Assembly: GCF_946477055.1 (NCBI RefSeq)
Contig: NZ_CAMKXG010000067.1
Coordinates: 1-14,386 of the forward strand
Length of the DNA: 14,386 bases
Origin: Lonsdalea britannica
Lineage (GTDB): Bacteria; Pseudomonadota; Gammaproteobacteria; Enterobacterales; Enterobacteriaceae
Direction of reading: 5' to 3'
Of this stretch, positions 1 through 7,831 are shown in pieces (within the stretch, counting starts at the first letter, position 1; each line of letters starts with the position of its first letter). The notes under the pieces were generated by a model. It made no database searches. It worked only from the letters and a program-made list of their open reading frames with translations, and was not told where the DNA came from. The position numbers and the translations under genes were made by a program.

Positions 1-572
1 CCCGGAGGCGCCATGATTTCAACGCCTACCGGCGCGGCGGCCAGTTCGATCTCGATTTCTTTATCGTCCAGTTGGCCTTCACGCAGTTTTTTACGGAAAG
101 CCTGACGGGCAGGAGACTGTTCCTGATTCTCTTCAGACTGTCCCCAGTTGTTTTTGGCCGGTGGGATCAGCGCGTCCAGAATACGTTCTTCCGCCAGTTC
201 TTCGGCGCGAACGCGGTTCTTTTCCAGAGACTGGTGACGCACCATCTTCAGCGCGGCGTCGGTCAGATCGCGGATAATGGAGTCCACTTCTTTACCGACG
301 TAGCCGACTTCGGTGAACTTGGTCGCTTCCACCTTGATAAACGGCGCGTTGGCCAGTTTGGCGAGACGACGGGCGATCTCGGTTTTACCTACACCGGTCG
401 GGCCAATCATCAGAATATTTTTTGGCGTAACCTCGTGGCGAAGGTCTTCGTCCAGTTGCATGCGACGCCAGCGGTTGCGCAGGGCGATTGCCACGGCCCG
501 TTTCGCCTTGTTCTGGCCGATGATGTAGCTGTCAAGCTCGCTGACTATTTCGCGCGGGGTCATTTCAGACAT
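1..572 (-). CDS. hslU: HslU (ClpY), ATPase subunit of the HslUV protease, N-terminal part
   Basis: AAA+ unfoldase that recognises substrates and feeds them into the HslV peptidase; cytoplasmic. Only the first 190 codons are present; the gene runs off the left edge (E. coli HslU has 443 residues). The translation begins [20 protein letters not shown] and contains the Walker A loop GPTGVGKT near residue 60, followed by the start of the family-specific intermediate (I) domain with its charged stretch ([20 protein letters not shown]). The ATG at 572 is preceded by AAGGAT six bases away. It starts nine bases after the hslV stop, so hslV and hslU form one operon driven by the heat-shock promoter upstream of hslV. 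No damage is visible in the part present. Identification is very secure. Confidence 0.98.
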   Translation of the reverse strand, partial: MSEMTPREIVSELDSYIIGQNKAKRAVAIALRNRWRRMQLDEDLRHEVTPKNILMIGPTGVGKTEIARRLAKLANAPFIKVEATKFTEVGYVGKEVDSIIRDLTDAALKMVRHQSLEKNRVRAEELAEERILDALIPPAKNNWGQSEENQEQSPARQAFRKKLREGQLDDKEIEIELAAAPVGVEIMAPP

Positions 573-581
573 AGTAGATCC

Positions 582-1112
582 TTACGCCTTGGAGGCTAAT
601 TCTTCAATCGTGTGGAACTGATTGGTATAGATGCAGATATCACCGGCGATACCGAGTGATTTCTCGACGATTTCTTTGGCGCTCAGGTCGGTATTCTCCA
701 ACAGGGCGCGTGCGGCGGACTGGGCATAGGGACCACCGGAACCGATAGCGATCAAGTCGTTTTCCGGTTGTACGACATCGCCGTTGCCGGTGATGATCAG
801 CGAGGCGTTCTCATCCGCCACGGCCAGCAATGCTTCCAGACGGCGCAGCATGCGGTCGGTACGCCAGTCTTTGGCTAATTCCACTGCGGCTTTTACCAGA
901 TGTCCTTGGTGCAGTTCCAATTTACGTTCGAACAGTTCAAACAGGGTGAAGGCGTCTGCGGTGCCGCCCGCAAATCCGGCGATGACACGGTCGTTATAAA
1001 GACGGCGTACCTTCCGCACGTTACCTTTCATGACGGTGTTGCCAAGGGTGGCTTGACCATCTCCGCCGATGACGACTTGGCCATTGCGGCGTACGCTTAC
1101 GATTGTTGTCAC
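582..1112 (-). CDS. hslV: HslV (ClpQ), threonine peptidase subunit of the HslUV protease
   Basis: Proteasome-beta-like peptidase that forms a double hexamer capped by HslU and degrades misfolded and regulatory proteins in the cytoplasm. 176 residues, the usual length. The start is GTG (1110-1112), giving (M)[19 protein letters not shown]; removal of the initiator Met exposes the catalytic N-terminal threonine of the TT pair. The conserved [12 protein letters not shown] and [14 protein letters not shown] segments are present, as is [14 protein letters not shown]. The first gene of the hslVU operon, it lies downstream of ftsN with an 83-base gap that holds a sigma-32 type promoter and a hairpin. 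E. coli hslV also uses GTG as I recall. Identification is very secure. Confidence 0.98.
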   Translation of the reverse strand: MTTIVSVRRNGQVVIGGDGQATLGNTVMKGNVRKVRRLYNDRVIAGFAGGTADAFTLFELFERKLELHQGHLVKAAVELAKDWRTDRMLRRLEALLAVADENASLIITGNGDVVQPENDLIAIGSGGPYAQSAARALLENTDLSAKEIVEKSLGIAGDICIYTNQFHTIEELASKA

Positions 1113-1133
1113 GAGCTAATCCCCGTTCTAAAG

Positions 1134-1158
1134 AAAAAGGCCCCCGCAATGTGCGGGG
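1134..1158 (-). terminator. GC-rich hairpin with T-tract in the hslV leader (ftsN terminator or hslVU 5' UTR stem-loop)
   Basis: On the minus strand CCCCGC (1158-1153), loop ACATT and GCGGGG (1147-1142) form a six-pair stem followed by GCC and TTTTTC (1138-1133). It looks like an intrinsic terminator for ftsN. It also lies just downstream of the expected start of hslVU transcripts (about 1166), so it would be the first structure in that mRNA. From memory, the E. coli hslVU leader carries a conserved stem-loop that stabilises the message; this hairpin sits at the same place. Which role dominates cannot be told from sequence. Confidence 0.7.
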
Positions 1159-1172
1159 CATGTTGAAGTTAG

Positions 1173-1200
1173 AAATGGGGACGGGACGGGGGTTTTCAAC
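1173..1200 (-). promoter_or_regulatory. Sigma-32 (heat-shock) promoter of hslVU
   Basis: Reading the minus strand, GTTGAAA (1200-1194) is followed after 13 bases by CCCCATTT (1180-1173). This agrees with the RpoH consensus (CTTGAAA, 13-15 bases, CCCCATNT) at all but one or two positions. The -35 element overlaps the TGA stop of ftsN (1198-1196). Transcription should begin near 1166, about 54 bases before the hslV GTG. hslVU is a known heat-shock operon, which fits. Confidence 0.82.
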
Positions 1201-2029
1201 CCCCGGAGGCTAATGGAATACAGCTGCTGTTGCCCATACCTTTCAGTTTTTGGACCATCTTGTCCGCCGCGGGGCGACTGCTGTAAGGACCGAGTATGAT
1301 GCGATTCCAGCCGCCGCTACTGGTAATACGGCTTTCGACGCCCGCGAAGGCCAGTTGCGCTCGGATGGACTCTGCTGGAGCCATGGCCTTGAATGAGCCG
1401 CATTGGATCATCCACCGCTGCGCTTTCTCGGGTTTGTCCACCGGAGCCTTGGCCGTTTCCGTGTTGGCGGGAGCGGTATTTTTCGGCACAGCGGGCGCCG
1501 TTTTCGGCACATTCTGATTCGGTTGCTGCGTCAGCGGCGCGACAGGCGCAGGCGTCGCCGTCTGCGGTTTGATAAACACCTGAGATCGCGGCACCTGAGT
1601 CTGGTCGTTATACGGCACTTCGGACAGCTGGGTCGGCTGGCGGCGCATGTCCGACTGCATCTGCTCCAGCAATTGGCGCTGCTCTTCCGTTAGCTCCCCC
1701 GCCGAGCGCACTTCGCCGCCGGCGGAAGGTTCCGTCGGTGTCGTCACGCCAATCTGGCGATTTTCCAGTTCTTTGATGTAGCGCCAGCGTTCTTCGGGTT
1801 TAGGCGGAAGCCCGTTGCCCTTGCCGCCGGCATGATTAGGAAGTACCGGAATTTCCTGCGGTTTGTTATGGGCAATGAAATACAGCCCGCCCGCGAAGGT
1901 CACCAATACGGCAACCGCCAGCGCAATCATGGTTTTGGATGCGCCTGAGGAACCCTTTTTTTTCCGGCTGGATGTCTTTTTCCGGCGTGTGCCTGAACGC
2001 CCCCGCCCGACATAGTCTCTTTGTGCCAC
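1196..2029 (-). CDS. ftsN: FtsN, essential cell-division protein and divisome activator
   Basis: Bitopic inner-membrane protein that triggers septal peptidoglycan synthesis through FtsA and FtsQLB-FtsWI. 277 residues, shorter than the 319 of E. coli, mainly in the periplasmic linker. In order: a basic cytoplasmic tail (residues 1-32, rich in R and K), one membrane helix (about 33-53, MIALAVAVLVTFAGGLYFIA), the essential periplasmic segment PEERWRYIKELENRQ (about 78-92), a Gln/Pro/Thr/Ala-rich disordered linker (about 110-200), and a C-terminal SPOR domain (about 204-277) that binds denuded glycan. The two SPOR cysteines, C210 and C270, are kept and should form the known disulfide. The start is GTG at 2029 (MAQRDYVGRGRS), as in E. 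coli. It follows cytR after a T-rich terminator-like hairpin, so it probably has its own promoter. Confidence 0.95.
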   Translation of the reverse strand: MAQRDYVGRGRSGTRRKKTSSRKKKGSSGASKTMIALAVAVLVTFAGGLYFIAHNKPQEIPVLPNHAGGKGNGLPPKPEERWRYIKELENRQIGVTTPTEPSAGGEVRSAGELTEEQRQLLEQMQSDMRRQPTQLSEVPYNDQTQVPRSQVFIKPQTATPAPVAPLTQQPNQNVPKTAPAVPKNTAPANTETAKAPVDKPEKAQRWMIQCGSFKAMAPAESIRAQLAFAGVESRITSSGGWNRIILGPYSSRPAADKMVQKLKGMGNSSCIPLASGG

Positions 2030-2048
2030 TATCGTTTCACTACGAAGT

Positions 2049-2075
2049 AAAAAAAGTAACAGGATGTCATGTTAC
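2049..2075 (-). terminator. Probable intrinsic terminator after cytR
   Basis: On the minus strand GTAACA (2075-2070), loop TGACATCC and TGTTAC (2061-2056) are followed directly by seven T (2055-2049). The stem is AT-rich (six to seven pairs), so it is a modest terminator. It lies 34 bases past the cytR stop and 20 bases before the ftsN start, and would separate the two genes. Confidence 0.55.
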
Positions 2076-2109
2076 TGAACCCTAAAATGTTTGACTAGCA
2101 CCGTGATTC

Positions 2110-3150
2110 CTAAAGCCGGTGACGCGCAAAATTCGGCGGAGCGGTACTGTCGCGAATGACCAGTTTACTGGACAGCAGGCGTGAGCCCCGGGTTACGGAA
2201 TGCCCCTGCAGCTGTTCAAGCAGCAGCAGCGTTGCCTCACGTCCGATTTCGTAGCGGGGTTGAGCCACGGTGGAGAGCGGGGGGAAGCAGTAGCTGGCCT
2301 GGATAATATCATCAAATCCCATTAGCGATAGATCCCGCGGCACGTTCAGACCCATTTTATGAGCTTGCGCCAGCGCACCCAACGCTATGGTATCACTATG
2401 ACAGAAAATCGCGGTTGGTGGGGTAGGATGTGACATCAAAACCCCCAACCCGCGGATGCCGGTGTCGTAGCTGAAATCCCCCCGCACGATATAGTGGTTA
2501 TCCACCGTCAGGCCGCCCCGCCGCAACGCCTGAATGTAGCCTTGCAGCCGATATTCGCTGAGAGGCAGAGTATCTGGGCCTGCAATACAGGCGATGCGCT
2601 GATGGCCCAGCTCATGAAGATAGTGCACGGCGTCGAACGCGGCAGTCAGGTTGTCGATATGGACCGTCGGCATTTCCAGTTCAGGAGCGAACTCATTCGC
2701 CATCACCATCGGCGGCAGATTGCGGCGTGCCGCCTTACCGGCATCGAACGGCAAGTCGGACCCGAGCAGCAGCATACCGTCCACCTGAGTGGTGATGTTG
2801 GGATCGGACAGCTTCCTGTCTTGTCGCTGTTGGTATGCGCAGTCGCCAATCAGAACCAGATAACCCCGTGCCGCCGCCGTCTCTTCGATCCCGTGAATCA
2901 CCTCGTTGAAAAAAGGATCGCTGATATCCGGGACGATCGCCAATAGCGTTCGGGTTTCATGCCGTTTGGCGTAACGAGCGGACGCGTATTGCAAATAGCC
3001 GACGGCCTTGGCCGCTTCCTCGACCTTTTGTCGGGTTCCGGCCGAGACTTTTTCCGGATCCATCAGGGCTCGGGATACTGTGGCGGTTGAGACGCCCGCC
3101 TTGTCCGCCACGTCTTTCATCGTTGCAGCGGCCGTGTCTTTGTTCTCCAA
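2110..3150 (-). CDS. cytR: CytR, LacI-family repressor of nucleoside uptake and catabolism
   Basis: Cytidine-responsive repressor that, together with CRP, controls deo, udp, cdd, nup and tsx genes in enterobacteria. 346 residues. The N-terminal LacI-type helix-turn-helix and hinge helix are visible (TMKDVADKAGVSTATVSRAL, residues about 10-29, and VEEAAKAVGYL), followed by a periplasmic-binding-protein-like effector domain; PPMVMANEFAPELEMPTVHIDNLTAAFDAV and AQPRYEIGREA match E. coli CytR closely. The start is TTG at 3150: GAGGAG lies about 8-10 bases upstream and an in-frame TAA sits one codon before it, so no longer start is possible; the only alternative is ATG at codon 11, which would cut into the HTH. 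The far N-terminus and C-terminus diverge from E. coli. Confidence 0.93.
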   Translation of the reverse strand: MENKDTAAATMKDVADKAGVSTATVSRALMDPEKVSAGTRQKVEEAAKAVGYLQYASARYAKRHETRTLLAIVPDISDPFFNEVIHGIEETAAARGYLVLIGDCAYQQRQDRKLSDPNITTQVDGMLLLGSDLPFDAGKAARRNLPPMVMANEFAPELEMPTVHIDNLTAAFDAVHYLHELGHQRIACIAGPDTLPLSEYRLQGYIQALRRGGLTVDNHYIVRGDFSYDTGIRGLGVLMSHPTPPTAIFCHSDTIALGALAQAHKMGLNVPRDLSLMGFDDIIQASYCFPPLSTVAQPRYEIGREATLLLLEQLQGHSVTRGSRLLSSKLVIRDSTAPPNFARHRL

Positions 3151-3284
3151 CGCTTATTCTCCTCACGCCAGCTTCCGCTGCTGCGTCTTTTGACGCCTGT
3201 CAGCCAGGACCGCCTGTATACCGCAGTTAGATTTTCACCGTGTTCAGCATAGCGCCTTGCGGCGTAAGCACTAACAGATCACGC

Positions 3285-3290
3285 ATTATA
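3285..3290 (-). promoter_or_regulatory. Candidate -10 element of the cytR promoter
   Basis: A perfect TATAAT on the minus strand (3290-3285) lies in the 230-base gap between priA and cytR. No good -35 hexamer is found 16-18 bases upstream (TTCAGC at 18), which would fit an activator-dependent promoter; E. coli cytR is CRP-dependent. The implied leader is about 128 nt. I see no convincing CRP site (TGTGA-N6-TCACA) or priA terminator in this gap. Confidence 0.4.
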
Positions 3291-3380
3291 GTTGTGGATT
3301 TATCATTCGCTGAACAGCGTCAAGCGCGCGTTTTTCGCGTTGGTTCGCAAAATCATAGAAGAATCAATATGAAGAGAACG

Positions 3381-5597
<2,217 letters not shown>

Positions 5598-5714
5598 CTA
5601 AGGGGAAACTCTTTATACAGCATGGATGGCGAGTCGAAAGCGGCACAATGCGATTGTGCGGAAAACCATCCGGGCGATAGTGTACATGGTGCGGCAGGTT
5701 CTGTGTGGGGGTGA

Positions 5715-5743
5715 TTGCATCGGCTGGTTAATTTCTGTATGAT
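5715..5743 (+). promoter_or_regulatory. Sigma-70 promoter of rpmE
   Basis: TTGCAT (5715-5720) and TATGAT (5738-5743) are separated by 17 bases, followed by a GC-rich stretch (CGCCGCC) where the start should be, about 5750. A GC-rich discriminator is typical of ribosomal protein and rRNA promoters under stringent control, which suits the gene. The predicted leader is about 105 nt. Confidence 0.65.
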
Positions 5744-5751
5744 TCGCCGCC

Positions 5752-5770
5752 TTTATACCGCGTGTATAAA
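5752..5770 (+). promoter_or_regulatory. Perfect inverted repeat at the 5' end of the rpmE leader
   Basis: TTTATAC - CGCGT - GTATAAA is a seven-pair perfect palindrome with a five-base loop, beginning within a few bases of the predicted rpmE start site. E. coli rpmE is reported to be autogenously regulated by L31 through its leader mRNA (from memory). This hairpin may be part of such a leader, stabilise the 5' end, or be a DNA operator; the sequence alone does not decide. Confidence 0.45.
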
Positions 5771-5854
5771 GATAAAACGAATTCAACTTCAACCTCGTGT
5801 GGTGTCTGGCGGAATAGGGCTGGATAGCGACACGGCCTTAATCAGAGGTTTCCC

Positions 5855-6070
5855 ATGAAAGAAGGTATCCATCCGAATTACAGCGAAATTACTGCATCTT
5901 GCTCTTGCGGTAACGTCATCAAAACCCGTTCTACTGCGGGTCACGATCTGAACCTGGACGTATGCTCCGCTTGCCACCCGTTCTACACGGGCAAACAGCG
6001 TGTTGTTGACACCGGTGGTCGTGTTGATCGCTTCAACAAGCGTTTCAGCATCCCGGGCAGCAAGAAGTAA
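5855..6070 (+). CDS. rpmE: Ribosomal protein bL31, zinc-binding form
   Basis: Component of the 50S subunit that bridges to 30S near the central protuberance. 71 residues; E. coli RpmE has 70. Four cysteines at 16, 18, 37 and 40 (CSC...CSAC) mark the zinc-containing form, as opposed to the zinc-free paralogue YkgM used under zinc starvation. The sequence [20 protein letters not shown]...[24 protein letters not shown] is almost the family consensus. AGAGG lies seven bases before the ATG. It is a single-gene unit with its own promoter at 5715-5743 and an efficient terminator just after it. Confidence 0.98.
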   Translation: MKEGIHPNYSEITASCSCGNVIKTRSTAGHDLNLDVCSACHPFYTGKQRVVDTGGRVDRFNKRFSIPGSKK

Positions 6071-6111
6071 TTTGCTTCACGGTTTTTGCCGCGGATTTTC
6101 TTCCGCGCATA

Positions 6112-6137
6112 ACAAAGGCACCCTCGGGTGCCTTTGT
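6112..6137. terminator. Bidirectional terminator shared by rpmE and metJ
   Basis: ACAAAGGCACC - CTCG - GGTGCCTTTGT is an 11-pair hairpin lying 42 bases after the rpmE stop and 29 bases after the metJ stop. The A/T run at the base of the stem supplies a short T-tract in either direction (TTTGTCGTTT on plus, TTTGTTA on minus), so it can end both convergent transcripts. Confidence 0.85.
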
Positions 6138-6145
6138 CGTTTCTG

Positions 6146-6163
6146 GATGCCGTTCACGGCATC
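6146..6163. repeat. Second hairpin directly after metJ
   Basis: GATGCCG - TTCA - CGGCATC (eight pairs if the outer loop bases pair) lies two bases beyond the metJ stop and nine bases from the terminator hairpin. It lacks its own T-tract. It may protect the metJ mRNA 3' end or assist termination. Confidence 0.5.
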
Positions 6164-6165
6164 AC

Positions 6166-6483
6166 TTAGTATTCCCAGGTATCCGGGTTGATACCCATTT
6201 CCCGCATAATCTGTTTGGCCGCCTCGGGGATTTCATCGCAGCGTTCTTTACGCAGGTCTTCATCATTCGGCAACGGTTGCCCGGTAAATGCATGGAGAAA
6301 CGCTTCGCAAAGCAATTCACTGTTGGTGGCGTGACGCAAGTTGTTCACCTGACGACGGGTGCGTTCATCAGTTAAAATCTTCAATACTTTCAACGGAATG
6401 GAAACTGTGATCTTCTTGACCTGTTCACTTTTCTTGCCGTGTTCAGCGTATGGGCTTACGTATTCGCCATTCCACTTAGCCAT
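6166..6483 (-). CDS. metJ: MetJ, S-adenosylmethionine-dependent repressor of methionine biosynthesis
   Basis: Ribbon-helix-helix repressor that binds tandem eight-base Met boxes (AGACGTCT) as dimers in the presence of S-adenosylmethionine. 105 residues, exactly the E. coli length and nearly identical to it ([54 protein letters not shown]). The DNA-contacting beta strand carries Lys23 and Thr25 (KKITVSI). The ATG at 6483 has AAGG six to seven bases upstream. It is divergent from metB, and the operator between them overlaps its own promoter, so it is autoregulated. Confidence 0.99.
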   Translation of the reverse strand: MAKWNGEYVSPYAEHGKKSEQVKKITVSIPLKVLKILTDERTRRQVNNLRHATNSELLCEAFLHAFTGQPLPNDEDLRKERCDEIPEAAKQIMREMGINPDTWEY

Positions 6484-6549
6484 GAGATACCTTAAAAATT
6501 ATCGTGATGAGGACAGTCACTGTCATAAATTGTCTTAATTCTAGCGATT

Positions 6550-6578
6550 ATTATAGGGATGCTCAATCTATACGCAAA
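6550..6578 (-). promoter_or_regulatory. Probable metJ promoter
   Basis: On the minus strand TATAAT (6555-6550) is preceded after 17 bases by TTTGCG (6578-6573). The -10 is perfect, the -35 weak. The -35 touches the outermost Met box, consistent with repression of metJ by its own product. Confidence 0.55.
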
Positions 6579-6609
6579 GAAGTTTAGAAGTCTAGATGTA
6601 TTGACGTCT
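6578..6609. promoter_or_regulatory. MetJ operator: four tandem Met boxes between metJ and metB
   Basis: Four adjacent eight-base units compared with AGACGTCT: AGAAGTTT (6578-6585, 6/8), AGAAGTCT (6586-6593, 7/8), AGATGTAT (6594-6601, 6/8) and TGACGTCT (6602-6609, 7/8). The next eight bases do not match. The array abuts the metJ -35 on the left and overlaps the metB -35 on the right, so one MetJ filament can repress both. Confidence 0.88.
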
Positions 6610-6629
6610 ATGTTGACTGCGTTTACTCT
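6601..6629 (+). promoter_or_regulatory. Possible metB-metL promoter
   Basis: TTGACG (6601-6606) and TACTCT (6624-6629) are spaced by 17 bases. The -35 lies in the last Met box, the arrangement expected for MetJ repression. An alternative -35, TTGACT at 6613-6618, has no good -10. AGGA at 6656-6659 serves the metB ATG at 6669. Confidence 0.45.
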
Positions 6630-6668
6630 TGGGTCTCTTCATTCAGCTACCAGTCAGGAATCTCACCG

Positions 6669-7829
6669 ATGACGCGCAAACAGGCCACTATCGCAGTTCG
6701 CAGCGGGTTGAATAACGACGAGCAGTACGGTTGTGTCGTTCCCCCTATTAACCTCTCCAGCACTTACAACTTCGCCGGTTTCAATCAGCCCCGTGAACAC
6801 GATTATTCACGACGCGGCAATCCGACCCGCGACGTCGTGCAACGGGCGCTTGCCGAGCTGGAAGGCGGGGCGGGCGCGGTGATGACGAATAGCGGTATGT
6901 CGGCGATCTTGCTGGTTTGCACCGTTTTCCTGCGTCCGGGCGATCTTCTGGTAGCGCCTCATGACTGCTACGGCGGCAGCTACCGTCTGTTCGACAGCCT
7001 GAGCAAACGTGGCGCGTTCCGGGTGAAATTCGTCGATCAGGGCAACGACGCGGAGTTGAAAGCGGCGCTGGCGGAAAAACCGCAGCTGGTGCTGGTGGAA
7101 AGCCCCAGTAATCCGCTGCTGCGCGTAGTCGATATCGCCGCGATCTGTCAGGCGGCGCGTGATGCGGGTGCGGTGAGCGTGGTGGATAACACCTTCCTGA
7201 GTCCGGCGCTGCAGAATCCGCTGAGTCTCGGCGCCGATTTGGTCGTGCACTCCTGCACCAAGTATCTCAACGGCCACTCGGATGTGGTCGCGGGGACAGT
7301 CATTGCGCGCGACCCAGAGCTTGTGACCGAACTGGCCTGGTGGGCCAACAATATTGGCGTGACCGGCGCGGCGTTTGACAGCTATCTGCTGCTGCGCGGC
7401 CTGAGAACGTTGTCTCCCCGCATGGCGGCGGCGCAGAAGAACGCGCTGCAGATTGTGGAATTCCTCCAGCAGCAACCGCTGGTGAAAAAACTGTACCACC
7501 CCTCTTTACCGGAAAACGCCGGGCATGACATCGCGCGTCGCCAGCAATCCGGTTTTGGGGCTATGCTGAGCTTTGAGCTGGACGGCGATGAAGAGACGTT
7601 GCGCCGTTTCCTGTCCTCACTGGAGCTATTTACGCTGGCGGAGTCGTTGGGGGGCGTTGAGAGCCTGATCTCCCACGCCGCCACCATGACTCATGCCGGA
7701 ATGGCCCCGGAAGCGCGCGCTGCAGCAGGGATATCCGAAACGCTGCTGCGAGTTTCCGTCGGTATTGAAGACGGCGACGATTTGGTCGCCGATTTGAAAC
7801 AGGCATTTCAGGCAGTAGCAAAGAGGTAA
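6669..7829 (+). CDS. metB: Cystathionine gamma-synthase
   Basis: PLP enzyme that condenses O-succinylhomoserine with cysteine to cystathionine, the first sulfur-transfer step of methionine synthesis; cytoplasmic tetramer. 386 residues, as in E. coli. The PLP-binding lysine is Lys198 in VVHSCTKYLNGHSDVVAG; EHDYSRRGNPTRDVVQRALAELEGG carries the phosphate-binding Tyr/Arg pair contributed by the neighbouring subunit, and VVDNTFLSPALQNPL contains the Asp that pairs with the pyridine nitrogen. The C-terminal SLGGVESLISHAATMTHAGM is the substrate carboxylate-binding part. It is the first gene of metBL; only two bases separate its TAA from the metL ATG. Regulated by MetJ through the four boxes upstream. 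Confidence 0.98.
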   Translation: MTRKQATIAVRSGLNNDEQYGCVVPPINLSSTYNFAGFNQPREHDYSRRGNPTRDVVQRALAELEGGAGAVMTNSGMSAILLVCTVFLRPGDLLVAPHDCYGGSYRLFDSLSKRGAFRVKFVDQGNDAELKAALAEKPQLVLVESPSNPLLRVVDIAAICQAARDAGAVSVVDNTFLSPALQNPLSLGADLVVHSCTKYLNGHSDVVAGTVIARDPELVTELAWWANNIGVTGAAFDSYLLLRGLRTLSPRMAAAQKNALQIVEFLQQQPLVKKLYHPSLPENAGHDIARRQQSGFGAMLSFELDGDEETLRRFLSSLELFTLAESLGGVESLISHAATMTHAGMAPEARAAAGISETLLRVSVGIEDGDDLVADLKQAFQAVAKR

Positions 7830-7831
7830 CG

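Noticed and set aside
72..599. 175-codon open frame on the plus strand
   Set aside because: Antisense to hslU with no family resemblance; the minus frame gives clear HslU.
3291..3306. Possible CRP site TGTGG...TCATT upstream of cytR
   Set aside because: The spacing is five, not six, and the right half matches poorly.
6807..7499. 230-codon open frame on the minus strand
   Set aside because: Entirely antisense to metB; composition (rich in R, Q, H) is typical of a shadow frame in a GC-rich gene.
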